Positions 34,725 to 43,987 are shown, numbered from the stretch's first letter. The stretch is DNA of 44,589 bases from Desulfosarcina sp. (GCA_014237405.1 JABZFO010000031.1:1-44589); one strand, 5' to 3'. The notes: generated by a model from the letters alone, not told the origin. Program-made: numbers and translations.

Positions 34725-36089
34725 ATGAATGACCTGAAACCAATTGATATCGTGGCCGAACTTGACAAGTACATCATCGGCCAGGATCAGGCCAAGCGGT
34801 CGGTTGCCATTGCCATGAGAAACCGGTGGCGTCGCCGGCAGGTGCCCGATTCGCTGAAGGATGAAATTGCCCCCAAGAACATTATTCTTATCGGCCCCAC
34901 CGGGGTGGGCAAGACGGAAATTGCCAGGCGGCTCTCCCGGCTCAGCGACTCGCCCTTTTTCAAGGTGGAGGCGTCCAAGTTCACCGAGGTGGGATATGTG
35001 GGCCGGGATGTGGAGTCCATGGTCCGGGACCTTCTGGAATTGACGGTCAATACCGTTCGTACGGCAGAGCAGGAGGCGGTTAAGGACAAGGCCTGGCGTA
35101 TTGCCGAAGAGCGGATGCTGGACCTTTTGCTGCCCAAGTCGGATCGCGGCAGGGCGGAGAATACCGGAGAAGGCGGCCTGGAAGTGGTGACCACATCCGT
35201 TGATGCAGCTTCATCCACACGCGAGAAGCTGCGCAAGATGCTGCGGGCCGAAAAGCTGGACAGCCGCTATGTGGACCTGGATGTGGCCGACCGCGCCATG
35301 CCCATGGTCGAGGTTTTCTCCAATGTGGGCATGGAGGAGATGGGGTTCAATTTCAAGGATATGTTGGGGTCTCTGCTGCCCAAGAACACCCGTCGCCGCA
35401 AAATCAAGGTGCCCGAAGCCATGAAGACCATGGCCGCGGAAGAGGCCCAGAATCTGGTGGACATGGACAAGGTGATCCAGGATGCCATTGCCAAGGTGGA
35501 ACAGTCCGGAATTATTTTTCTGGACGAGATCGACAAGATCGCCGGCAACGGCAAGGGTCACGGTCCGGATGTTTCCCGGGAGGGGGTTCAGCGGGATCTT
35601 TTACCCATTGTGGAAGGATCCACGGTGAATACCAAATACGGGCCGGTGAAAACCGACCATATCCTGTTCATCGCCTCCGGTGCATTCCACACCATCAAGC
35701 CGTCTGACCTGATCCCGGAGCTCCAGGGGCGGTTTCCCATCCGGGTGACTTTGAATGCCCTGAACCGCATGGATTTTCTCCGCATTTTGACAGAACCGAA
35801 AAACGCACTGCTGCTCCAGTATATCGCCCTGCTTAAAACCGAAGGGGTGGAACTGGTCTTCTCCGACGATGCAGTGGAAACGATTGCCGAGATTGCCGAA
35901 GAGGTGAATATCCGTACAGAGAACATTGGTGCCCGGCGCCTTCATACCCTCATGGAGCGCCTGCTGGAAGATATCCTCTTCGATGCCCCCGATGTGGAGG
36001 ATGCGCACCTGACGGTGGATGCGGCGTATGTAGCGGATAAGCTCAAAGCGATTATGGATGATGAGGACCTCAGTCGGTATATACTTTAA
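34725..36089 (+). CDS. hslU: ATP-dependent protease ATPase subunit HslU (ClpY)
   Basis: AAA+ unfoldase feeding HslV. The 454 residues have the Walker A GPTGVGKT at 57-64, [19 protein letters not shown], an I-domain (about 110-240), Walker [12 protein letters not shown], and the sensor arginine region [17 protein letters not shown]. The C-terminal tail DEDLSRYIL is the conserved end that inserts into HslV to activate it. Complete. argB begins 11 bases later. Confidence 0.98.
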   Translation: MNDLKPIDIVAELDKYIIGQDQAKRSVAIAMRNRWRRRQVPDSLKDEIAPKNIILIGPTGVGKTEIARRLSRLSDSPFFKVEASKFTEVGYVGRDVESMVRDLLELTVNTVRTAEQEAVKDKAWRIAEERMLDLLLPKSDRGRAENTGEGGLEVVTTSVDAASSTREKLRKMLRAEKLDSRYVDLDVADRAMPMVEVFSNVGMEEMGFNFKDMLGSLLPKNTRRRKIKVPEAMKTMAAEEAQNLVDMDKVIQDAIAKVEQSGIIFLDEIDKIAGNGKGHGPDVSREGVQRDLLPIVEGSTVNTKYGPVKTDHILFIASGAFHTIKPSDLIPELQGRFPIRVTLNALNRMDFLRILTEPKNALLLQYIALLKTEGVELVFSDDAVETIAEIAEEVNIRTENIGARRLHTLMERLLEDILFDAPDVEDAHLTVDAAYVADKLKAIMDDEDLSRYIL

Positions 36090-36100
36090 ATGGAACGCCT

Positions 36101-36997
36101 ATGACATCAGAACCATTACCCCCCAATTCAACCGTAGCGGACATCCTCATTGAGGCGCTGCCTTATATCCGGAAGTTCTCCGGTATGACCGTGGTGGTGA
36201 AGTATGGCGGTCACGCCATGGTGGACAAGCAGCTGAAAACCGATTTTGCCCGGGACATTACCCTGCTCAAGTTTGTCGGCCTCAACCCGGTGGTGGTGCA
36301 CGGCGGCGGTCCCCAGATCAACCAGGTGCTGGACCAGATGGGCATCCGACCCCAGTTTGTGCGCGGCATGCGGCTTACCGACGGCCCCACCATGGACGTG
36401 GTGGAGATGGTGCTGGGCGGCAAGGTGAACAAGGGCATCGTGGCCCAGATCAACCAGCAGGGGGGAAAGGCCGTGGGGCTCAGCGGTAAGGACGGCGGGC
36501 TCATTGAAGCCAAGAAGATGCGCATCATCCATCAGAGCGATTCGGGTAGCCCGCCGGAGATCATCGATCCGGGCATGGTGGGGGAGGTGATGCGGATCAA
36601 CCCCGACATCATTCACACCCTTTCCGAACAGGGGTTTATTCCCATCATCGCACCGGTGGGCGCCGGTACGGAAGGAGAGACCTACAACATCAATGCGGAT
36701 CTGGTGGCCAGCCACATCGCCATGGCCCTGTCTGCCGGCCGCCTGATCCTGCTTACCGACGTAGACGGGGTGATGGATGCCGACGGTCGGCTGATCTCTT
36801 CCATCGATGCGGCCACCATCAGCCGCATGATCGCTGATGGCAGCATCAGCGGCGGCATGATCCCGAAGATCGAATGTGCCCTGCACGCCATTAAGAACGG
36901 AGTGGAAAAGGTGCCCATCATCAACGGAAAACGCCGCCACGCCATTTTGCTGGAACTGTTCACCGACCGGGGTATAGGGACGGAAGTAACTGTTTAG
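36101..36997 (+). CDS. argB: Acetylglutamate kinase
   Basis: Second step of arginine synthesis. 298 residues. [10 protein letters not shown] (Lys-Gly-Gly phosphate loop), [45 protein letters not shown], and [26 protein letters not shown] are as in the family, with [19 protein letters not shown] near the end. An N-terminal helix of about 20 residues ([12 protein letters not shown] type) resembles that of hexameric, arginine-inhibited NAGK, so feedback inhibition by arginine is plausible. It starts the arg cluster. Confidence 0.97.
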   Translation: MTSEPLPPNSTVADILIEALPYIRKFSGMTVVVKYGGHAMVDKQLKTDFARDITLLKFVGLNPVVVHGGGPQINQVLDQMGIRPQFVRGMRLTDGPTMDVVEMVLGGKVNKGIVAQINQQGGKAVGLSGKDGGLIEAKKMRIIHQSDSGSPPEIIDPGMVGEVMRINPDIIHTLSEQGFIPIIAPVGAGTEGETYNINADLVASHIAMALSAGRLILLTDVDGVMDADGRLISSIDAATISRMIADGSISGGMIPKIECALHAIKNGVEKVPIINGKRRHAILLELFTDRGIGTEVTV

Positions 36998-37006
36998 GTG
37001 GCGGTG

Positions 37007-37143
37007 TCCATCCAGAAACGGCATCTTGGCGCCCGGCTCTGTGTTCTCGCGTTATTGAAATCCTCGACGTAGCGCTGCTACGCCTGCGGTTTCAATAACG
37101 CTGCGGCCTTGATCCGAACACCAATCTACCATTTCTGAATGGA
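37007..37143. repeat. Palindromic repeat, copy C (best preserved)
   Basis: The structure is nested. Outer arms 37007-37036 and 37114-37143 match at about 22 of 30 positions. The middle arms GCGTTATTGAAA (37049-37060) and TTTCAATAACGC (37090-37101) are perfect. The inner hairpin is CGTAGC-GCT-GCTACG (37068-37082). Shared core words are GCGTTA, CCTCG, TACGCCT and GCCTTGATC (37106-37114). It lies between argB and argD. Confidence 0.85.
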
Positions 37144-37213
37144 CTCCGGGAGAATAGGCTGAATCTTTAAAAGATATAGGTTTGATTCGATGCGACCGAC
37201 ATTGTATCGATTC

Positions 37214-37253
37214 AGAACTCAGAACTCAGAACTCAGAACTCAGAACGCTTTTC
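37214..37253 (+). repeat. Heptamer tandem repeat before argD
   Basis: Five perfect AGAACTC units and a partial sixth, ending 11 bases before the argD ATG. The array adjoins the ribosome-binding region (CGGAGAG), so unit number might affect the leader. Confidence 0.9.
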
Positions 37254-37264
37254 GGAGAGAACAG

Positions 37265-38449
37265 ATGACAGACACGATTATGCACACGGCGGACCGGGTT
37301 ATTGCAGCAACTTACAAGCGGTTTCCCATCGTTCTGGAACGGGGCGAGGGTTGCACGGTTTGGGATGCCCAGGGTCGTCGTTATACAGACTTTGTCTCCG
37401 GTATCGCCGTGTGCAACCTGGGCCATGCCCACCCGCGCATCGCCGATGCGGTGGCCCGTCAGGCCAAAAAGCTGGTGCATGTGTCCAACCTTTACTACAC
37501 CATTCCCCAGACCGAACTGGCAAGGATGCTGGTGGAACAATGCTTTGCGGACCGCGTCTTTTTCGGCAACTCCGGTGCCGAGGCCAACGAGGCAGCCATC
37601 AAGCTGGCCCGCAAATATTTCAATGACAATGGAAAGCCGGAGCGATTTCGCATTGTCTCCATGGAGAAGTCCTTTCACGGGCGCACCATGGCCACCTTGT
37701 CCGCCACGGGTCAGGATAAGATAAAGAAGGGCTTTGACCCGGTGCTGGAGGGATTTTCTTTCGTACCCTTCAACGATATCGACGCCCTGAAATCGGCAAT
37801 CGACGATCACACCTGCGCCGTGATACTGGAGCCCATCCAGGGGGAGGGGGGCATCCGGTGCCCGGACCCCGATTTTCTTCAACAGGTTCGACAGCTCTGT
37901 GATCAGCGGGGCGTGCTGATGATCCTGGACGAGATCCAGACGGGCATGGGTCGTACCGGCAAGCGCTTTGCCCACGAGCATTACGGGGTGACACCGGATA
38001 TCATGACCCTGGCCAAGGCCCTGGCCAACGGCCTGCCCATTGGTGCCATGCTGGCCACTGAAAAGGTGGCCGCTTCATTCGGTGCCGGCGCCCATGCCTC
38101 CACCTTCGGCGGAAGCCCTCTGGTGGCGGCCGCCGCCCTGGAGACCCTGAAGATTATGGGTGAGGAAAAGATCGTGGATCGCGCCCGGGAAACCGGTAAC
38201 TATTTCAAGGATGCGCTGAACCAGCTCAAGCGGCAGCACCGCTGCATCGTTCAGGTGCGGGGCAAGGGGCTTTTGCTGGGCATTCAGCTGAACGGCCCGG
38301 CCGATGAACTGGTGCCGGTTTTCATGGAAAAGGGATTTCTGGTCAACTGTGTTCAGGGGGATACCCTGCGTTTTGTCCCGCCTCTGATCATTCAGAAAAA
38401 TGAAATCGACGCGCTGATCCAGTGCCTGGACGATGTGCTGACGCGCTAA
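37265..38449 (+). CDS. argD: Acetylornithine aminotransferase
   Basis: PLP enzyme of arginine synthesis (also usable as succinyl-diaminopimelate aminotransferase). From the ATG at 37265 (CGGAGAG upstream) it has 394 residues. Visible are FVSGIAVCNLGHAHPRI, FFGNSGAEANEAAIKLARKY, SFHGRTMATLSATGQ, EPIQGEGGI, LDEIQTGMGRTGK and the PLP lysine in TLAKALANGLPIGAM, then STFGGSPLVAAAA. An in-frame start at 37190 would translate the heptamer repeat and is rejected. argG follows after 21 bases with no argF between. Confidence 0.96.
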   Translation: MTDTIMHTADRVIAATYKRFPIVLERGEGCTVWDAQGRRYTDFVSGIAVCNLGHAHPRIADAVARQAKKLVHVSNLYYTIPQTELARMLVEQCFADRVFFGNSGAEANEAAIKLARKYFNDNGKPERFRIVSMEKSFHGRTMATLSATGQDKIKKGFDPVLEGFSFVPFNDIDALKSAIDDHTCAVILEPIQGEGGIRCPDPDFLQQVRQLCDQRGVLMILDEIQTGMGRTGKRFAHEHYGVTPDIMTLAKALANGLPIGAMLATEKVAASFGAGAHASTFGGSPLVAAAALETLKIMGEEKIVDRARETGNYFKDALNQLKRQHRCIVQVRGKGLLLGIQLNGPADELVPVFMEKGFLVNCVQGDTLRFVPPLIIQKNEIDALIQCLDDVLTR

Positions 38450-38470
38450 ATTGAAAAGGAGAACTGTATA

Positions 38471-39679
38471 GTGGTTGAGAAGATAAATAAAGTGGTGTTG
38501 GCCTACTCGGGCGGCCTGGACACGTCGGTGATCCTGAAGTGGCTCATCGAAACATACGGCTGTGAGGTGGTGACCTTTTCCGCCGACATCGGTCAAACCG
38601 ATTCCCTGGAAAACGTGGAGGCCAATGCCATGAAAACCGGGGCGGTCAAGGCCTACGTGGATGACCTCAAGGAGACCTTTGTAAAAGACTACGTGTTCCC
38701 GGCTTTTCGGGCCAACGTGATCTACGAGGGGCAGTATCTGCTGGGGACCTCCATTGCCCGACCGCTCATCGCCAAACGGCAGATGGAGATTGCCGCCCTG
38801 GAAGAGGCCGATGCGGTCAGCCACGGCGCCACCGGCAAGGGTAACGATCAGGTTCGATTTGAACTGGGCTACTATGCCATCAACCCGGACATCAAGATTA
38901 TCGCTCCCTGGCGCGAATGGGACCTGAACTCGCGGACCGCGCTCATGGCTTTTGCCGAAAAGCACGGCATACGCGTGCCCACCACCCATGCCAAACCCTA
39001 CAGCACCGACGGCAACCTGCTGCATATCAGCTACGAGGGCGGTATTCTGGAAGACCCCTGGGCCGGCCCGCCGGATGACATCTTCACCCTGACGGTCTCT
39101 CCCCAGGATGCCCCGGACACCCCCGAAACCATCGAAATTACCTTCTCCAACGGCGGCCCGGTGGCCATCAACGGCACCGCCCTTTCACCGGCCAACCTGC
39201 TGACCGAGTTGAACCGTCTGGGGGGCAAACACGGCATCGGCCGCATCGACATCGTGGAAAACCGGTTTGTGGGTATGAAATCCCGCGGGGTTTATGAAAC
39301 ACCGGGCGGCACCATTTTAAGGCTAGCTCACATGGCCATGGAATCCATCACCATGGACCGTGAAGTGATGCATCTGCGCGACTCCCAGATTCCGCGATAC
39401 GCCCAGCTCATCTACAACGGGTTCTGGTTCTCCCCGGAGATGGAAGTTCTGCAGGGCATGATCGACAGCACCCAGAAAAACGTGTCCGGTGTGGTGCGCC
39501 TGGAACTGTACAAAGGAAATTGCATTGTCCGGGGCAGAAAATCCGACCACTCCCTGTACAGTGAGGCCCACGCCACGTTTGAAGACGATGACGTCTACAG
39601 CCAAAAAGATGCCGAAGGGTTCATTCGACTCAACGCCCTGCGGCTGCGCATCCGAAAACTCATGGAACAGAAAGGGTAG
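38471..39679 (+). CDS. argG: Argininosuccinate synthase
   Basis: Joins citrulline and aspartate with ATP. 402 residues from a GTG at 38471 with AAAGGAG upstream. [11 protein letters not shown] is the PP-loop. [32 protein letters not shown] and EGGILEDPW follow the family exactly. The C-terminal multimerisation helix is present. It lies between argD and argH. Confidence 0.98.
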   Translation: MVEKINKVVLAYSGGLDTSVILKWLIETYGCEVVTFSADIGQTDSLENVEANAMKTGAVKAYVDDLKETFVKDYVFPAFRANVIYEGQYLLGTSIARPLIAKRQMEIAALEEADAVSHGATGKGNDQVRFELGYYAINPDIKIIAPWREWDLNSRTALMAFAEKHGIRVPTTHAKPYSTDGNLLHISYEGGILEDPWAGPPDDIFTLTVSPQDAPDTPETIEITFSNGGPVAINGTALSPANLLTELNRLGGKHGIGRIDIVENRFVGMKSRGVYETPGGTILRLAHMAMESITMDREVMHLRDSQIPRYAQLIYNGFWFSPEMEVLQGMIDSTQKNVSGVVRLELYKGNCIVRGRKSDHSLYSEAHATFEDDDVYSQKDAEGFIRLNALRLRIRKLMEQKG

Positions 39680-39688
39680 ACACGGATC

Positions 39689-41080
39689 ATGGCTGGAAAA
39701 CCCTGGGACGGTCGGTTTTCGGAGAAAACGGACAAAAGTGTGGAGGCCTTTACCGCTTCCATTGCCTATGACCGTCGTCTTTACCCCTATGACATCGAGG
39801 GAAGCATTGCCCACTGCAAGATGCTGGCAAAGGTCGGCGTCATCACCGATGAGGAGTCCACCCAGTTGATGGAAGGGCTGGGCATTATCAAACGGGAACT
39901 GGATCGGGGTGAGTTCACCTTTGATGACAGCCTGGAAGACATCCACATGCATATCGAGGCCCGGCTGCTCCAGGTGGCGGGAAAGGTGGCGCAGAAGCTG
40001 CACACCGCCCGCAGCCGCAACGACCAGGTGGCACTGGACGTGCGCATGTACCTGCGGGAGGAAACCCGTCAGGTCATCGATCTTTTGCAAACGCTGCGGA
40101 CGGTGCTGGTGGATCTGGCCGCCAACCACCAGGAAGTGGTCATGCCTGGCTACACCCACACCCAGCGGGCACAGCCGGTGCTGTTTGCCCATCACATGAT
40201 GGCCTATTACGAGATGTTCACCCGGGATCAGGCGCGCTTTTCCGACTGCCTGGACCGCATGAACGTGATGCCCCTGGGGGCGGCGGCACTGGCCGGCACC
40301 ACCTACCCCATCGACCGGGCCTATACGGCGCAACTGCTGAATTTTCCCCAGGTCAGTCCCAACAGCATGGATGCGGTGTCGGACCGGGATTTCGCAATGG
40401 AATTTCTTTCGGCCGCCAGCATAAGCATGGTGCACCTGAGCCGGTTGTCCGAGGAGTTTGTGCTGTGGTCCACGTCGGAGTTTGACTTTATCACCCTTTC
40501 GGACGCTTTTGCCACGGGCAGCAGCATCATGCCTCAGAAAAAAAATCCGGACATCCCGGAGATTGTCCGCGGCAAAACCGGTCGGGTGTTTGGTTCCCTG
40601 ATGGCCCTGCTCACCCTCATGAAGAGCCTGCCCATGGCCTACAACCGGGACATGCAGGAAGACAAGGAGCCGCTGTTCGATGCCGTGGACACGCTCAAGG
40701 CCTGCCTGTATATCAACATCCGGATGATCCCCCGGATCACGGTGAACCGGGAGACCATGCGAAAGGCCGCGTCCGTCGGATTTCTCAATGCCACGGATAT
40801 GGCCGATTACCTGGTGAATCAGGGCATGCCCTTTCGAAAAGCCCACGCATGCGTGGGGAACGCCGTGGCCTATGCACTGAACAAGGGCAAGGAACTGGAC
40901 CAGCTGACGCTGGATGAACTCAAACAATTCTCCCCACTGATCAAGGCGAATATCTTCGACCACCTGACTCTGGAGCACATGATCGACCGCAGGCAGAGTC
41001 TGGGGGGAACGGCGACGGAAAACGTGGCCCGGGCCATCGCGGATGCCAGAAAGGCGCTGGCCGGTGAGATTCAGGCGTAA
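39689..41080 (+). CDS. argH: Argininosuccinate lyase
   Basis: Last step of arginine synthesis, releasing fumarate. 463 residues. DSLEDIHMHIEARL, TARSRNDQVALDVRMYLR, MPGYTHTQRAQPVLFAHH and the fumarase/aspartase signature GSSIMPQKKNPD (with the catalytic Ser loop) are all present. It starts nine bases after argG, so the two are cotranscribed. The long minus-strand open frame across it is a shadow of its codon pattern. Confidence 0.98.
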   Translation: MAGKPWDGRFSEKTDKSVEAFTASIAYDRRLYPYDIEGSIAHCKMLAKVGVITDEESTQLMEGLGIIKRELDRGEFTFDDSLEDIHMHIEARLLQVAGKVAQKLHTARSRNDQVALDVRMYLREETRQVIDLLQTLRTVLVDLAANHQEVVMPGYTHTQRAQPVLFAHHMMAYYEMFTRDQARFSDCLDRMNVMPLGAAALAGTTYPIDRAYTAQLLNFPQVSPNSMDAVSDRDFAMEFLSAASISMVHLSRLSEEFVLWSTSEFDFITLSDAFATGSSIMPQKKNPDIPEIVRGKTGRVFGSLMALLTLMKSLPMAYNRDMQEDKEPLFDAVDTLKACLYINIRMIPRITVNRETMRKAASVGFLNATDMADYLVNQGMPFRKAHACVGNAVAYALNKGKELDQLTLDELKQFSPLIKANIFDHLTLEHMIDRRQSLGGTATENVARAIADARKALAGEIQA

Positions 41081-41114
41081 ATTCACGGTGAAACGATCCG
41101 TGCCTGAAAGGCCG

Positions 41115-41600
41115 ATGGTGAGAGGGGCGGTTTTCTCCGTAATAATGCTGATCCTGGCTGGGATTTTTTTTCTGTTTGGCTTCAGTTATTTCGGGTGCGG
41201 TATCAAGGGCCCACCGGTACCGCCACGGCAGCCACCGGTACCGGCGGTGGTGGACCTGGCATACCAGGTGGCAGACCAATCGGTCACGCTGACCTGGTAC
41301 CTGCCGGGGCCGCTCTTCGGTAAACAGGCAACCCATTCGACATTCGGCCTCTACCGGTCCCGAACCGCCCTTGCAGAACCGGTCTGTGATGGTTGCCCCC
41401 TGGTATTCGAAAAAGTGGTGACGGTTCCGTACGTTCATACGGATACCAACCGATTTTCCACCGACGCCTCCCTGGATCCCGGTTATCGCTATGTTTTCAA
41501 GGTTCGGCTGGAGACGGACGGACGCACCGGACCCGATTCTAACCCGGTACAATTCGACCATATGCCTGATGTTCCTTTCGAACAATCGGAGACCCCATGA
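41115..41600 (+). CDS. Predicted lipoprotein (LptM/YifL-like N-terminus with a fibronectin III-like domain)
   Basis: About 161 residues from the ATG at 41115; a GTG at 41088 is also possible. A hydrophobic signal segment leads to a Cys in FGCGIKGPPVPP, like the LptM/YifL motif (GCGxKGPL). A Pro-rich linker then leads to a beta-rich domain of about 100 residues with the rhythm of fibronectin type III (VVDLAYQVADQSVTLTWYLP ... GYRYVFKVRLET). The residues before Cys do not make a perfect lipobox. The argH-lipoprotein-dapF order recalls the yifL-dapF pair of gammaproteobacteria. Stop overlaps the dapF start (ATGA). Confidence 0.7.
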   Translation: MVRGAVFSVIMLILAGIFFLFGFSYFGCGIKGPPVPPRQPPVPAVVDLAYQVADQSVTLTWYLPGPLFGKQATHSTFGLYRSRTALAEPVCDGCPLVFEKVVTVPYVHTDTNRFSTDASLDPGYRYVFKVRLETDGRTGPDSNPVQFDHMPDVPFEQSETP

Positions 41601-42424
41601 GCACCATTCCTTTTTTTAAAATGAGCGGCAGCGGCAATGATTTTATCATTATCGATAACCGGGAGACGGTAGTGCCCGAAGCTCAACTGAATCGTCTGGT
41701 TACCGGGGCCTGCCGCCGAAAGATATCGGTCGGTGCTGACGGCATGATCCTCATCGAAGCATCGGACACCGTTGATTTCAAGTGGCGCTTTTTCAACGCC
41801 GATGGCAGCCTGCCCGACATGTGCGGCAACGGCGCCCGCTGCGCGGCCCGATTCGCCTTTATCCACGGGTTCGCCGGCCGGCAGATGGCCTTCGAAACCC
41901 TGGCCGGGGTCATCGAAGCCACCGTGGGTGACGACGGGGTGAAGATCCGCATGACCGAACCCAAGGATCTGAAAACCGGATATGCATTGGAACTGGACGG
42001 AACAACGGTTGTCGTGGGCAGCGTCAACACCGGCGTGCCGCATGTGGTTGTGGTTGTGGACGACGTGGACGCAGTGAATGTTGTGGACCAGGGGCGCCGT
42101 ATCCGATATCATCGTGACTACGCCCCTGAAGGCACCAATGCCAACTTCGTGGCCTTCGGGAAAAACGGGGAGATCTTTATCCGCACCTATGAGCGGGGAG
42201 TCGAGGATGAGACGCTGGCCTGCGGTACGGGCAATGTGGCGGCAGCGCTGATCCTGGCACATGACCGGGGTTTGGCATCTCCCGTTACCTTATCCACCCG
42301 CAGCGGGGGAAAACTGACGGTGCATTTCAAAACGCAGAGGGACTGCTTTCAGGATGTTTTCCTGGAAGGCGATGCCCGGGTGATCTATCGCGGCGACCTG
42401 TGGGAGGAAGCATGGCAATCGTAG
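41597..42424 (+). CDS. dapF: Diaminopimelate epimerase
   Basis: Converts LL- to meso-diaminopimelate for lysine and peptidoglycan. 275 residues with both catalytic cysteines: Cys76 in PDMCGNGARC and Cys209 in LACGTGNVAAAL. The start FFKMSGSGNDFIIIDN is classic. It overlaps the upstream lipoprotein gene and the downstream folK by a few bases, so translation is coupled. Confidence 0.98.
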   Translation: MSTIPFFKMSGSGNDFIIIDNRETVVPEAQLNRLVTGACRRKISVGADGMILIEASDTVDFKWRFFNADGSLPDMCGNGARCAARFAFIHGFAGRQMAFETLAGVIEATVGDDGVKIRMTEPKDLKTGYALELDGTTVVVGSVNTGVPHVVVVVDDVDAVNVVDQGRRIRYHRDYAPEGTNANFVAFGKNGEIFIRTYERGVEDETLACGTGNVAAALILAHDRGLASPVTLSTRSGGKLTVHFKTQRDCFQDVFLEGDARVIYRGDLWEEAWQS

Positions 42425-42939
42425 CGACGGACCGCGCGGTGTTCATTTCCGTCGGGTCCAACCTGGGGGACAAGCTGGACAACTGCCTGAAAGGCATTGC
42501 AGCCCTGACCGAATCCGGCAAATCCGTGCTTCTGGGCACCTCCCGGTTTTTTCGGACGTCGCCGGTGGACTATATGGATCAGGACTGGTTCGTCAACGCG
42601 GCCGTGAAAATACGTACGACGCTGAACCCATTGGACCTGCTGGATAAACTGGTTGCCATCCAGCGGCGCATGGGGCGAAAAGCCGATACGGTCCGGTTCG
42701 GTCCGCGGGTGCTGGATCTGGATATCCTGCTCTACGATGACCGGGTGATACGTACGCCGAGGCTGGAGATTCCCCATCCGCGTATGCACAAAAGGGCCTT
42801 TGTCTTGCAGCCCATCTGTGATATAGACCCGACGATCATTCATCCCGCGCTGGGAAAGACCGTTGCCGATCTGTTAGGACGCCTTGACGATGACGAACAG
42901 CAGATCATTCCACTGGAAAACCAGCCCACACTGTTGTAA
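42412..42939 (+). CDS. folK: 2-amino-4-hydroxy-6-hydroxymethyldihydropteridine diphosphokinase
   Basis: Pyrophosphorylates the pterin in folate synthesis. 175 residues from the ATG at 42412, overlapping the end of dapF. AVFISVGSNLGDKLDN is the start signature, FFRTSPV and DQDWFVNAAV follow, and the HPPK active loop is RFGPRVLDLDILLYDD. PHPRMHKRAFVLQPI is the second catalytic stretch. Complete. Confidence 0.96.
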   Translation: MAIVATDRAVFISVGSNLGDKLDNCLKGIAALTESGKSVLLGTSRFFRTSPVDYMDQDWFVNAAVKIRTTLNPLDLLDKLVAIQRRMGRKADTVRFGPRVLDLDILLYDDRVIRTPRLEIPHPRMHKRAFVLQPICDIDPTIIHPALGKTVADLLGRLDDDEQQIIPLENQPTLL

Positions 42940-42950
42940 AGCAGGATGCC

Positions 42951-43115
42951 GTGAAACTGTTGCTGCTGATCATCATTGCCTATTTGGCCTACCGGGCCGG
43001 CAAATCGTGGTTGATACGACATTTGCGGACACCTGTCGAAGGCGGTTCCCGCAATCCCACTATCGATGATATGATGGTCAAGGACCGGTTTTTGAGTGAG
43101 CAGAAAGGACAATAA
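42951..43115 (+). CDS. Very small membrane-anchored protein, probably internally shortened
   Basis: 54 residues from a GTG with AGGA upstream. A TM helix (about 2-14, LLLLIIIAYLAYRAG) is followed by a short polar stretch and IDDMMVKD, then RFLSEQKGQ. In related Deltaproteobacteria I recall similar genes where DxMVKDP leads to a small Cys-rich TRASH-like domain ending in a CSxxCRxxF helix. Here the part with all the cysteines is absent, and D45 seems joined directly to the final helix. GACC near 43082-43085 could be the joint. The function is unknown. Confidence 0.55.
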   Translation: MKLLLLIIIAYLAYRAGKSWLIRHLRTPVEGGSRNPTIDDMMVKDRFLSEQKGQ

Positions 43116-43313
43116 AGCTCAAAGCTCAAAGAAAAGGAGTCAAGGGGTCGAGGATTCAAGGGTTCGGGGGGCCGGAGAGCGGAAGACAGAGGACTGAGGT
43201 CTGAAGACAGAATTCTGAAGCGGAATAGATAACCGGATAGTTGTTTGTAGAAAGATTGTGAAAACCCATCGCGGTGACGGAGATCAACGCGTGATACATG
43301 GAGGAGCCCGACC
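43116..43313. repeat. Degenerate heptamer repeats before the transaldolase gene
   Basis: From 43116 the bases show a 7-bp rhythm: AAAGCTC units, then GTCAAGG/GGTCGAG/GATTCAA/GGGTTCG, then AAGACAG/AGGACTG/AGGTCTG/AAGACAG/AATTCTG to about 43220. Words here reappear inverted in the topA/tex spacer. The last 90 bases hold the leader of the next gene with GGAGGAG before its ATG; no clear promoter seen. Confidence 0.65.
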
Positions 43314-43958
43314 ATGAAATTTTTTATCGATACTGCCAACGTGGATGAAATTAAAGAGGCCCACAGTATGGGTATGGTTGACGGGGTGACCACCAACCCG
43401 TCGCTGATCGCCAAAGAGGGCCGTGTGCTCGAAGAAGTCATCAAGGAGATCTGCGAAATCGTGGACGGTCCCATCAGCGCCGAGGTGATCAGCCTGGACG
43501 CCGAGGGCATGGTCAAAGAGGCGCGGGAATTGGCCAAAATCCACAAGAATATCGTCATCAAGGTCCCCATGACCGTGGATGGTCTCAAGGCCACCCGTCG
43601 GCTCACCGAGGAGAATATTAAGACCAACGTCACCCTGGTTTTTTCGCCCCTCCAGGCCCTGATGGCGGCAAAGGCCGGAGCCGCCTATGTGAGCCCCTTT
43701 GTGGGGAGGCTGGACGACCTGTCCCAGGACGGCATGCAGCTCGTCGAACAGATGGTTGAAATTTTCGCCAACTACGCCTATGATACAGAGATTATCGTGG
43801 CCAGCATCCGCAACCCGCTGCACGTACTGGATGCCGCTTTGGCCGGGGCGGATATCTCAACCATCCCATTCAACGTGCTCAGCAAACTGGCGGCACACCC
43901 CCTGACGGACAAGGGCATCAAGGCCTTTCTATCCGACTGGGACAAGGCTAAAAAATAA
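43314..43958 (+). CDS. fsa: Fructose-6-phosphate aldolase / transaldolase-like (short TalC family)
   Basis: 214 residues, the size of the small transaldolase/FSA subfamily. [13 protein letters not shown] is the family start, [13 protein letters not shown] carries the phosphate-binding region, and the Schiff-base lysine is Lys83 in [40 protein letters not shown] and SIRNPLHV follow. Whether it works as transaldolase in the pentose phosphate pathway or as fructose-6-phosphate aldolase cannot be told from the sequence. A strong ribosome-binding site (GGAGGAG) precedes it. Confidence 0.92.
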   Translation: MKFFIDTANVDEIKEAHSMGMVDGVTTNPSLIAKEGRVLEEVIKEICEIVDGPISAEVISLDAEGMVKEARELAKIHKNIVIKVPMTVDGLKATRRLTEENIKTNVTLVFSPLQALMAAKAGAAYVSPFVGRLDDLSQDGMQLVEQMVEIFANYAYDTEIIVASIRNPLHVLDAALAGADISTIPFNVLSKLAAHPLTDKGIKAFLSDWDKAKK

Positions 43959-43987
43959 CGTATGATTGGACTATCAATCTAAGCCAA

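Noticed and set aside
36128..37024. 298-residue minus-strand open frame
   Set aside because: Shadow of argB; no homology recognised.
37214..37253. Possible CRISPR-like array
   Set aside because: The units are 7 bp with no spacers and no cas genes in the window, so this is a simple tandem repeat.
39323..41086. 587-residue open frame on the minus strand
   Set aside because: It mirrors argG and argH, which are unmistakable on the plus strand. Its translation is His/Gly-rich shadow sequence with no domain.
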